A stretch of 12,897 nucleotides of DNA from Ramlibacter sp. (lineage in GTDB: Bacteria; Pseudomonadota; Gammaproteobacteria; Burkholderiales; Burkholderiaceae_C). This document shows, in pieces, positions 1 through 6,067 of this stretch. A program made the translations under genes and the position numbers. Numbering within the stretch: position 1 is the first letter of the stretch; each line of letters starts with the position of its first letter. The DNA lies in assembly GCA_021156245.1 (NCBI GenBank), contig JAJNBO010000130.1, forward strand, positions 1 to 12,897. The letters are read 5' to 3'. A model generated the notes under the pieces. It was given only the letters and a program-made list of their open reading frames with translations. It was not told the DNA's origin and ran no database searches.

Positions 1-232
1 TGAGATGGGAGGGCACCTGCTGCAGCCAGGCGAACCCGATGACGCCCGCCACTGCGAACGGCAGGTTCGACAGGACATCCAGTGCACAGGGCATGCCCAA
101 CAGCGTTCGCTGGTCGGCGAAATCGTGCGCGTGCAGCGGGTTGGGGACCGCAGGCGCCGCGAGCGCGGCCAGCAGCAAGGCGGCGCAGGCGGTGAGCAGC
201 CAGAGTTCGGTTCGGGAAAGATTCCAGCGCAT
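1..232 (-). CDS. Ceramidase-like integral membrane protein, N-terminal part (runs off left edge)
   Basis: The minus strand is open from an ATG at 232-230 to the window edge, giving 77 residues. A GGAG ribosome-binding site sits 7-8 bases upstream of the ATG. Residues about 8-30 form a hydrophobic first membrane segment or signal anchor. The stretch HDFADQRTLLG (residues 36-46), followed by LDVLSNLPF (51-59), begins a second membrane segment. I recall this ADQR...SNLPF pattern from bacterial members of the alkaline ceramidase family (CREST hydrolase superfamily). In that family the Ser-Asn pair lies in an early membrane helix and the Ser takes part in the metal site. The metal-binding His residues would lie further along, outside the window, so activity cannot be judged. 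The gene is divergent from the XRE regulator, with 114 bases between the starts. That the reading frame is real is fairly sure. The family call is from memory of the motif and is moderate. A generic membrane protein is the alternative. Confidence 0.65.
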   Translation of the reverse strand, partial: MRWNLSRTELWLLTACAALLLAALAAPAVPNPLHAHDFADQRTLLGMPCALDVLSNLPFAVAGVIGFAWLQQVPSHL

Positions 233-304
233 CGGTTTCTCCAGGTTGTGCGACAGGGGCAGTGTTCGCGCAGGACGCTGGCAAGTCTCGAAATTACAGC
301 TACA

Positions 305-333
305 TTGTCACCCTGCTGCCCGCCGGGTATCGT
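305..333 (+). promoter_or_regulatory. Candidate sigma-70 promoter of the XRE regulator
   Basis: TTGTCA at 305-310 matches 5 of 6 bases of the -35 consensus. TATCGT at 328-333 matches 4 of 6 of the -10 consensus, with 17 bp between them. Transcription would start near 340, only about 7 bases before the ATG at 347. The message would then be almost leaderless, which agrees with the lack of any Shine-Dalgarno sequence. This is pattern matching only. Confidence 0.35.
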
Positions 334-346
334 TATCCTGTACTCC

Positions 347-1078
347 ATGAGCACCACCGCCGACCTGGTCACCGCCCTGAAGAAGGAACTGAAGGCCGCC
401 CAGATGACGTATGCCGACCTGGCCGAAGGGCTGGGCATGGCGGAGTCCAGCGTGAAGCGCATGCTGGCGAAGGGCGACATGGCGCTCTCGAAGATCGACG
501 CGATCTGCCGCGTGCTGAAGATCGATTTCGCGGAACTCGCGCGCCGGGTGGCGGACGCGCAGCCGCTGCTCAAGGAGCTCACGCAGGAGCAGGAAAAGGC
601 GGTGGTCGCCGACAAGAAGCTGCTGCTGTGCGCGATCTGCGTCCTGAGCCAGTGGACCGCGGAGCAGATCGGCAAGGCCTACCGCCTGAGCGAAGCCGAG
701 TGCGTCAAGTACTTCGCGCAGCTCGATCGCATCGGCATCATCGAACTGCGGCCGCTCAACCGCTACCGGCTGAAGCTCGCCAAGACCTTCCGCTGGCGGC
801 CGCACGGACCCGTGATGCACTATTTCCGCGACCACGCGGTGCTGGATTACTTCAACGGCGGATTCGATGGCGCCGCCGAAAGCCTGCTGCTGGTGCACGG
901 CTCCGTCAGTCGCGCGATCGCGCCGTCGTTCGTCGACCGCTTGCAGCGCGTGGCGCAGGACTTCGCGCAGCAGCACCAGGCCGACCAGAAACTGCCGGAG
1001 TCGGCGCGCGAGGGCTACACGCTGGTGCTGGCGATGCGCAGCTGGGAGTTCACAGCCTTCGCGCAGCTGCGCCGCTAG
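347..1078 (+). CDS. XRE/Cro-type helix-turn-helix transcriptional regulator
   Basis: This is a 243-residue cytoplasmic DNA-binding protein. Residues about 8-65 form a Cro/C1-type helix-turn-helix. The segment TYADLAEGLGMAESSVKRML (21-40) reads as the two core helices, with 'KIDAICRVLKIDFAEL' (49-64) as the closing helices. The remaining ~175 residues resemble an alpha-helical, possibly winged-helix, sensing or dimerisation region (QWTAEQIGKAYRLSEAE, then an EL-RPLNRYRLKL strand pair). I do not recognise a known ligand domain. The frame stays open upstream to position 5, but the ATG at 347 is chosen because the helix-turn-helix starts right after it and the upstream frame overlaps the divergent membrane gene. 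No Shine-Dalgarno is visible (see the promoter at 305-333). The TAG stop shares bases 1076-1077 with the stop of the FIST gene converging from the right. The DNA target is unknown. Confidence 0.88.
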   Translation: MSTTADLVTALKKELKAAQMTYADLAEGLGMAESSVKRMLAKGDMALSKIDAICRVLKIDFAELARRVADAQPLLKELTQEQEKAVVADKKLLLCAICVLSQWTAEQIGKAYRLSEAECVKYFAQLDRIGIIELRPLNRYRLKLAKTFRWRPHGPVMHYFRDHAVLDYFNGGFDGAAESLLLVHGSVSRAIAPSFVDRLQRVAQDFAQQHQADQKLPESAREGYTLVLAMRSWEFTAFAQLRR

Positions 1079-2322
1079 CGGAAGACGGTCAGCACCCCGG
1101 TATAGCCATACAGGTGGCTGCGGGCGATCTCGCCGCCGGCGAAGAAGCCCACCAGCGGCACGTCGCCCAGCGCTCGCCGCACGATCTGCATCTCCGCGCT
1201 CGGTCCGCCGAAATGCGGGCCGCCGCGGCCGGCGCAGCTGATGTACACCGCCCCCGCGATGGGTGCGGTCGGCGGCGGGCCGGAGACGGGGTCGGGGAAA
1301 GCGAGCGAGGTGGCCACCTCGAACGGCAACTCTTCCGGCTCGAGTTCTTCGCGGATCTCGGAACAGATGCGAACGAGGTCGGACCGCGCGGTCGCCACGT
1401 CGCGGCGGCAGAAGGCGAGCTGCATGCCTTCGTCCACCTTGTCCGCGATGGCGACGCCGCGCCTGCGCGGGTCCAGCCCGATGATGTGGCGCACCACGAC
1501 GTCGGTGCCGAAGCGCCCCGTGCGGCTGACCACGTCCTCCGTCGCCTGCGTCAGGCCGACCAGCGTGGCGCGCAGCGCGGCCATCGCGGCCTGGGGTTGC
1601 TCCAGCGTGATGCGCAGGTCGTCCAGCAGCACGTCGAGCGCCGGTTCGCCATCCAGCTCCACCACCAGGTTGCCGTCGGCGCTGGTGATGCGGCGGGCGC
1701 TGCTGACGGGCTGGCAGCCCTGCGTCACGCGCGACACGAGCTGCACGCTTTCGGCGAAGGCCACGCCCGACAGGCCGCCGCGGAACACGCCACCCGCATT
1801 GCCATGCCCCTGCAGGTTGCCGTTGCCGCCCACGGCGAACTGCACGACGTCGCTGCGGCTGGAAGCGAGGCCGCCGAACAGGTAGCCGGTGGCCGTGCGG
1901 TCGGCCATCTCGGCGATGAGTTCGGCGACATCGGGCGTGCCCGCGTCGGCGTGCACCAGGGCCGTGTGCGGCGTGAAGGCGGAGGTGAGCGGGGCCACCC
2001 CGGAGAACACGCGGTACTGGTGGGGCGGCACGGCGCACAGCATCACGGCGAGCGCCGGCTCGTCGAAGTATTCGACGTTCGATGAAGCGATCCCGATGCC
2101 GACGGTGCCCGACCAGTCGGTCACCAGTGGCAGTTCGGCGCCGAGGTGATCCAGGATGTCCTGCGCCGCGCCGGCGAAGTGGTCGGTGATGTACAGCAAG
2201 CCGAGCGTCGGGTGATGGGCATGGCCGGGCTGCGCCAGTTGCGCGCGCAGCTGGGCCAGCACCAGCCCGGCGGCCATCTGCCATTGCGGATGCGTGGCGT
2301 GGCCATAGGGAAAGAGGGACAT
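1075..2322 (-). CDS. FIST domain sensory protein
   Basis: This 415-residue soluble protein contains FIST_N and FIST_C domains, a predicted small-ligand sensing module often attached to signalling domains and thought to bind amino-acid-like ligands. Here it stands alone, with no kinase, GGDEF or receiver domain. The N-terminal half contains LGLLYITDHFAG, the GIGIASSNVEYFDEPALAVML strand region (family G-G-x-x...E motif) and GYLFGGLASSRSD, which is typical FIST_N. The C-terminal half ends in the FIST_C signature: AVYISCAGRGGPHFGG, then DVPLVGFFAGGEI and LYGYTGVLTVF. There is no signal peptide or membrane segment, so it is expected in the cytoplasm. It starts 15 bases after the PhaM-like gene, and only a weak AGG precedes the ATG, so it is probably translated from the same mRNA. 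It may sense a metabolite tied to the PHA or copper genes upstream, but that is inference. The family call is secure; the ligand is unknown. Confidence 0.9.
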   Translation of the reverse strand: MSLFPYGHATHPQWQMAAGLVLAQLRAQLAQPGHAHHPTLGLLYITDHFAGAAQDILDHLGAELPLVTDWSGTVGIGIASSNVEYFDEPALAVMLCAVPPHQYRVFSGVAPLTSAFTPHTALVHADAGTPDVAELIAEMADRTATGYLFGGLASSRSDVVQFAVGGNGNLQGHGNAGGVFRGGLSGVAFAESVQLVSRVTQGCQPVSSARRITSADGNLVVELDGEPALDVLLDDLRITLEQPQAAMAALRATLVGLTQATEDVVSRTGRFGTDVVVRHIIGLDPRRRGVAIADKVDEGMQLAFCRRDVATARSDLVRICSEIREELEPEELPFEVATSLAFPDPVSGPPPTAPIAGAVYISCAGRGGPHFGGPSAEMQIVRRALGDVPLVGFFAGGEIARSHLYGYTGVLTVFR

Positions 2323-2337
2323 CCGGAAACCTGCGAG

Positions 2338-2898
2338 CTAGGAGCGGGTACGTGCCTTGCGCGGCGCGCTCTTCTTCGCCGCCTTCTTCCTGACGGCCTT
2401 CACCGTCTCCTTGGCGGCGCCGGAGGCCATGTTGCGTGCGGTATCGACGGCCGTCTTCTGCGCGACGTCCTTCATGGCGTTGGCCGCGATCTCCTGGAAC
2501 TGGTTGGTGAGCGCGCCCCACCATTGCATCGGGTCGACCGCGCCGGCCGCGCCGTCGCCGGACTTGCCAGCAGGCCTGGCGGACTTGCCGGCTGCCTTGC
2601 GCACGGCCGCACCGGCTGCTTCTCCCACCGCGCCTGCGGCAGCACCTGCCTTCTGCGCGGCGCCGGCCACCGTCTCGGCGGTCTTCAGCTTGAGCGCGTT
2701 GGCCACGTCGCCCATGTTGAAGTTCATGCCCTGCAGCGTGGACAGCGTCATTTTCTGGACTTCCAGCGCCTGGATGGTCGCGCCCAGCGCCTTGCTGTTC
2801 TGGTCGAGCCAGAAGTGCACGGCCTTCAATTCGGAGATGCGCTTCTCCAGTTCCTCGACGTTGAGCGTCGGCGCCACCCAGTTGGACAGGTTCGGCAT
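2338..2898 (-). CDS. phaM: PhaM-like polyhydroxyalkanoate granule-associated regulatory protein
   Basis: From the first usable ATG (2898) this encodes 186 residues. The N-terminal part, LNVEELEKRISELKAVHFWL (13-32), is the conserved amphipathic helical region of the PhaM family. It is followed by QNSKALGATIQALEVQKMTL. Next comes an Ala/Gly/Lys-rich linker (about 75-118), then DPMQWWGALTNQFQEIAANAM, and finally a histone-H1-like basic tail ending KKAAKKSAPRKARTRS. In Cupriavidus necator, PhaM binds PHB granules, activates PHA synthase and binds DNA through such a basic tail, linking granules to the nucleoid. The same role is inferred here. The frame is open a further 34 codons upstream, to the TGA of the PCuAC gene. 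Those codons read SDTNAFGFGRFVPGFDFLQ, which looks like the family's true N-terminus, yet no ATG, GTG or TTG precedes it. The start is therefore uncertain (see findings). It lies between the PCuAC and FIST genes, on the same strand. Confidence 0.85.
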   Translation of the reverse strand: MPNLSNWVAPTLNVEELEKRISELKAVHFWLDQNSKALGATIQALEVQKMTLSTLQGMNFNMGDVANALKLKTAETVAGAAQKAGAAAGAVGEAAGAAVRKAAGKSARPAGKSGDGAAGAVDPMQWWGALTNQFQEIAANAMKDVAQKTAVDTARNMASGAAKETVKAVRKKAAKKSAPRKARTRS

Positions 2899-3000
2899 CT
2901 GCGGAATGCCCTGCGACGCGCCCTTGGCGATGTTCTGCAGGAAGTCGAAGCCGGGGACGAACCGGCCGAAGCCGAAGGCATTGGTGTCGCTCCGCGCGGC

Positions 3001-3450
3001 TCAATGGCCGTGGCTGGCCGGCGCGGCGAATGACACCGGCACGGTGACGTCCTGCGTCTTCTCCGCACCCTTGGCGTCGCGCAGGCGCAGCGTCATGCGG
3101 ATGCTGGCCCCCGCGCGGAAAGGCGTCTTCAGGTCCATCAGCATGAAGTGGTACCCGTTGGGCGCGAAGTGAAGGGGAGCGCCGGGCCGCAGCGCGAGCG
3201 TCTCGACCGCCCGCATCTTCATCACGTCGCCTTCCATCTTCATCTGGTGGATCTCGACGATGCCCGCCGCCGGCGTGGCCGCACCCACAAGCGTGAGGGG
3301 CTCCGCGGCAGTGAGCGTCATGTAGGCGCCGGTGGAGTCCTGGCCCTGCACGGTGGACCGCGCCCACGCGCGCTCCACCTTGACCGATGGCGCTTGTGCG
3401 ACGGCAACGAAGGAGGCGGATACCAGCAGGGCGGCCAATACGGATTTCAT
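3001..3450 (-). CDS. Periplasmic copper chaperone, PCuAC family
   Basis: This is a 149-residue exported protein. Residues 1-20 form a Sec signal peptide, with likely cleavage after AVAQA. The copper motif of the PCuAC family is recognisable: H68-Q-M70 with M72, M77 and M79, then the signature GYHFMLMDL with H101, M103 and M105. These His/Met residues bind Cu(I), which the family delivers to the CuA/CuB sites of cytochrome oxidase or holds in the periplasm. The C-terminus ends SHGH, adding two possible metal-binding His. The ATG at 3450 is chosen over a longer open frame because the signal peptide starts there. AAGG lies only 2 bases before it, too close for a good ribosome-binding site. GATAAT at 3462-3457 resembles a -10 box. 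This is the first gene of the three-gene minus-strand run with the PhaM-like and FIST genes. It is divergent from otsB. No SCO or oxidase gene is present in the window. Confidence 0.93.
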   Translation of the reverse strand: MKSVLAALLVSASFVAVAQAPSVKVERAWARSTVQGQDSTGAYMTLTAAEPLTLVGAATPAAGIVEIHQMKMEGDVMKMRAVETLALRPGAPLHFAPNGYHFMLMDLKTPFRAGASIRMTLRLRDAKGAEKTQDVTVPVSFAAPASHGH

Positions 3451-3456
3451 GACCTT

Positions 3457-3462
3457 ATTATC
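3457..3462 (-). promoter_or_regulatory. Possible -10 element of the PCuAC gene
   Basis: GATAAT, read on the minus strand, matches 5 of 6 bases of the sigma-70 -10 consensus and stands out in otherwise GC-rich DNA. It ends 6 bases before the ATG, so use of it would give a leaderless transcript. No good -35 box lies 16-18 bp upstream. Treat this as a weak candidate. Confidence 0.25.
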
Positions 3463-3574
3463 GGCGCTTGCCCTCGCTGCCCGAATTTCCCGTGCGCCTG
3501 TCGGACGCTTCCTACGCCGGCCGGAGGTCGGGACGTCTGGCAGGGGGGCTCGCGCTTTGGTACGGTCAGGCCGC

Positions 3575-4315
3575 ATGACGCTCGTGGAGATCCTCTATCC
3601 GTCCTGCGCTCTCTTCCTGGATTTCGACGGGACGATGGTGGACATCGCGCCGCAGCCCCATGCGGTGGAAGTGCCGGGTGCGCTGATCGGCGTGCTCGGC
3701 GACGTGACGCAGTACCTGCAGGGGGCGGTCGCGGTGATCTCCGGACGGCCCATCGCGCAGCTCGATGCCTTCCTGCAGCCGCTGCAACTGCCGGCGGCGG
3801 GCATCCACGGCGCCGAACGCCGGGGCGCGGACGGCCGGCTGCACGTCATCGACACCCATCCGCTCGACCATGTGGAGCTGGCCGCGCGCCGCCTCGCCGA
3901 GCAACACCCCGGCCTGCTGGTGGAGGACAAGCGCAGTTCGCTGGCGCTGCACTACCGGCAACGGCCCGACCTCGAAGCGCTGTGCCTCGCCACGATGCAG
4001 CGGGCCGTGGAAGAATCCCCCGGCCTGACGCTGCTGCGCGGCAAGATGGTTGCGGAGGCCAAGCCGGGCGGCGCCAGCAAGGGCCGCGCGATCGAGGATT
4101 TCCTGCGCGAACCCCCTTTTGCGGGACGCACCCCGGTCTTCATCGGTGACGACATCACCGACGAGGTCGGCTTTTCCACCGTGCAGCGCCTGGGCGGCAT
4201 GGGCCTGAAGGTCGGCGAGGGCCCGAGCGTGGCGTGGCGCCGCATCGCCGACCCGGCCAGCCTGAGACGCGAACTGGAGGCGGTGGTGGCCGCCCGACTG
4301 ACGAGAACTGAATGA
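3575..4315 (+). CDS. otsB: Trehalose-6-phosphate phosphatase (OtsB)
   Basis: This 246-residue cytoplasmic HAD-superfamily phosphatase converts trehalose-6-phosphate to trehalose and phosphate, the second step of the OtsA-OtsB pathway. The catalytic motifs are intact. LFLDFDGTMVDIAP carries nucleophile D16 and acid/base D18; VISGRP (54-59) is motif II; K169 lies in GGASKGRAI; FIGDDITDEVGF carries D192, D193 and D196 for magnesium. GIHGAERR and the ALHYR segment (124-128) belong to the cap and substrate region. The length is normal for bacterial OtsB. The frame continues upstream, but the ATG at 3575 is preferred because it has AGG about 5-6 bases before it and lies directly before the first core strand. 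The last bases overlap the GH15 start in ATGA (4312-4315), which indicates translational coupling. It is the first gene of the otsB-GH15-otsA operon. I see no convincing promoter in the 124 bases shared with the PCuAC gene. Confidence 0.95.
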   Translation: MTLVEILYPSCALFLDFDGTMVDIAPQPHAVEVPGALIGVLGDVTQYLQGAVAVISGRPIAQLDAFLQPLQLPAAGIHGAERRGADGRLHVIDTHPLDHVELAARRLAEQHPGLLVEDKRSSLALHYRQRPDLEALCLATMQRAVEESPGLTLLRGKMVAEAKPGGASKGRAIEDFLREPPFAGRTPVFIGDDITDEVGFSTVQRLGGMGLKVGEGPSVAWRRIADPASLRRELEAVVAARLTRTE

Positions 4316-6054
4316 ACACGACGACGAACACACCGAACTCGCTGCAACTCGGCATGATCGGCAACTGCGCATACAGCGCGCTGATCGACCGGGAAGGCCG
4401 CCTCATGTGGTGCTGCCTGCCCCGCTTCGACGGCGATCCGGTCTTCAATGCCCTGCTCGACCCCAGCGAGAACGGAAGCATCTGGGCATTCGAGCTGGAA
4501 GACTTCGACCGCAGCGAGCAGGAGTACGAGCCCAATACGGCGGTGTTGCGCACGCGCCTGTACGACAAGCGCGGCCAGGGCATCGAGCTCACCGACTTCG
4601 CGCCGCGCTTCTGGAACCGCGGGCGGACCTTCCGGCCGCTCACGCTGGTGCGCCGCGTGAAGGTGCTGCAGGGTTCGCCGCGCATGAAGGTCAAGCTGCG
4701 GCCGCGCTTCGACTGGGGCCGCATCAAGCCGATGATCACGCAGGGCAGCACGCACATCCGCTACGTCGGACCGGCGACCACCCTGCGCGTCAACTGCGAC
4801 GCCCCGATCTCGTACGTCCTGTCCGAGACCTTCTTTGTCGTCGACCGCCCCATGAACTTCATCATGGGCCCCGACGAGACGCTGATGAGCGGCATCGAGG
4901 ACACCGCCCGCTCCTTCGAGCAGGAAACGGTGGCGTACTGGCGCCAGTGGACGCGGGCGCTCGCGCTGCCGCTGGAGTGGCAGGAGGCCGTCATCCGAGC
5001 CGCGATCACGCTGAAGCTCTCGCTGTTCGAGGACACCGGCGCGATCGTCGCGGCCATGACGACCAGCATCCCGGAGGCGCCCGGCAGCGGCCGCAACTGG
5101 GACTACCGCTACTGCTGGCTGCGCGATGCGTTCTTCGTGGTGCGCGCCCTGAACTCGATCTCCGAAGTCGCCACGATGGAGGAGTACCTGCGCTGGCTGA
5201 TGAACGTGGTGATCCGTTCCGGCGGCGGCCACATCCAGCCGCTGTACGGCATCGGGCAGGAGGAGAAGTTGCCCGAGTTCATCCTCGACCACCTGCCCGG
5301 CTACCGCGGCATGGGCCCGGTGCGCGTGGGCAACCAGGCCCAGGAGCACTTCCAGCACGACGTGTACGGCAACATCCTGCTCGGCGCGGCGCAGGCCTTC
5401 CACGACCATCGGCTGTTCCGGCGTGCGACCCGCGCGGAGTTCGCGCACCTCGAGGCGGTGGGCGAGCAGGCCTTCCGCGTCTACGACCAGCCGGACGCCG
5501 GCATGTGGGAGCTGCGCACGCGCGCGCGCATCCACACCTCGTCGGCGCTCATGAGCTGGGCGGCCTGCGACCGCCTCGCCAAGGTCGCGGCGGCGCTCGG
5601 CCTGCCGGAGCGCATCCGCTACTGGCGCGAGCGCGCCGACACCATCCGCGCGCGCATCCTCAAGGAATCCTGGAGCGAGGAGCGCCAGGCCTTCGCCGAA
5701 AGCTTCGGTGGCCGCGACCTCGACGCGAGCGCGCTGCTGATGGCCGAAGTCAACATGATCGACCCAAACGATTCGCGCTTCGTCGCGACCGTCGACGCGC
5801 TCGAGAAGTCGCTCTGCGACGGCCCCTACATGCGACGCTACGAAGCCGCGGACGACTTCGGCAAGCCGGAGACTGCGTTCAACATCTGCACCTTCTGGCG
5901 CATCGACGCGCTGGCCCGCATCGGCCGCAAGGCGCAGGCGCGCGAGATCTTCGAGGTGATGCTCAAGAGCCGCAACTTCCCGCAGACGTACTCCATGGTG
6001 GGCACGATCAACGCCGCGGTGCGCCTGTCCGCGCCGTGGGACACCGTCATCTAG
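4312..6054 (+). CDS. GH15 glucoamylase/trehalase-like protein with truncated catalytic C-terminus
   Basis: This 580-residue cytoplasmic protein has an N-terminal trehalase-like beta-sandwich (about 10-220: LQLGMIGNCAYSALIDREG, WCCLPRFDGDPVFNALLDP) and a C-terminal (alpha/alpha)6 GH15 barrel. The barrel shows NWDYRYCWLRD (262-272), the GYRGMGPVRVGNQAQ substrate loop, and MWELR with E400 at the position of the general acid. Family members hydrolyse alpha-glucosides such as trehalose or starch ends with inversion, using a second Glu as general base. That Glu normally sits in an L-L-S-E-(D/E) segment between an R-N and an N-F-P-Q motif. Here MLKSRN (550-555) joins directly to FPQTYSMVG (556-564), so about 19 residues including the base are absent with the frame kept. 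Activity is therefore doubtful. The gene overlaps otsB by 4 bases and lies 13 bases before otsA. A role in trehalose turnover or control is inferred from this position. Confidence 0.92.
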   Translation: MNTTTNTPNSLQLGMIGNCAYSALIDREGRLMWCCLPRFDGDPVFNALLDPSENGSIWAFELEDFDRSEQEYEPNTAVLRTRLYDKRGQGIELTDFAPRFWNRGRTFRPLTLVRRVKVLQGSPRMKVKLRPRFDWGRIKPMITQGSTHIRYVGPATTLRVNCDAPISYVLSETFFVVDRPMNFIMGPDETLMSGIEDTARSFEQETVAYWRQWTRALALPLEWQEAVIRAAITLKLSLFEDTGAIVAAMTTSIPEAPGSGRNWDYRYCWLRDAFFVVRALNSISEVATMEEYLRWLMNVVIRSGGGHIQPLYGIGQEEKLPEFILDHLPGYRGMGPVRVGNQAQEHFQHDVYGNILLGAAQAFHDHRLFRRATRAEFAHLEAVGEQAFRVYDQPDAGMWELRTRARIHTSSALMSWAACDRLAKVAAALGLPERIRYWRERADTIRARILKESWSEERQAFAESFGGRDLDASALLMAEVNMIDPNDSRFVATVDALEKSLCDGPYMRRYEAADDFGKPETAFNICTFWRIDALARIGRKAQAREIFEVMLKSRNFPQTYSMVGTINAAVRLSAPWDTVI

Positions 6055-6056
6055 GC

Positions 6057-6062
6057 AAGGAG
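6057..6062 (+). promoter_or_regulatory. Shine-Dalgarno site fixing the TTG start of otsA
   Basis: AAGGAG is followed by a 5-base spacer and then TTG at 6068. It lies in the 13-base gap after the GH15 stop. No ATG or GTG in this frame lies between the GH15 stop and the conserved VVVSNR motif, so this site decides a TTG start for otsA. Confidence 0.8.
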
Positions 6063-6067
6063 CGCTG

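Noticed and set aside
262..2085. Open plus-strand frame of 607 codons across the XRE gene and antisense to the FIST gene
   Set aside because: Low-complexity His/Arg/Ala composition, no recognisable motif, and it contradicts two well-supported genes.
308..3367. Open minus-strand frame of 1019 codons spanning the XRE, FIST, PhaM and PCuAC genes
   Set aside because: It overlaps several recognisable genes in other frames and its translation is Arg/Gly/Ala-rich with no domain. Long stop-free shadow frames are expected in such GC-rich DNA.
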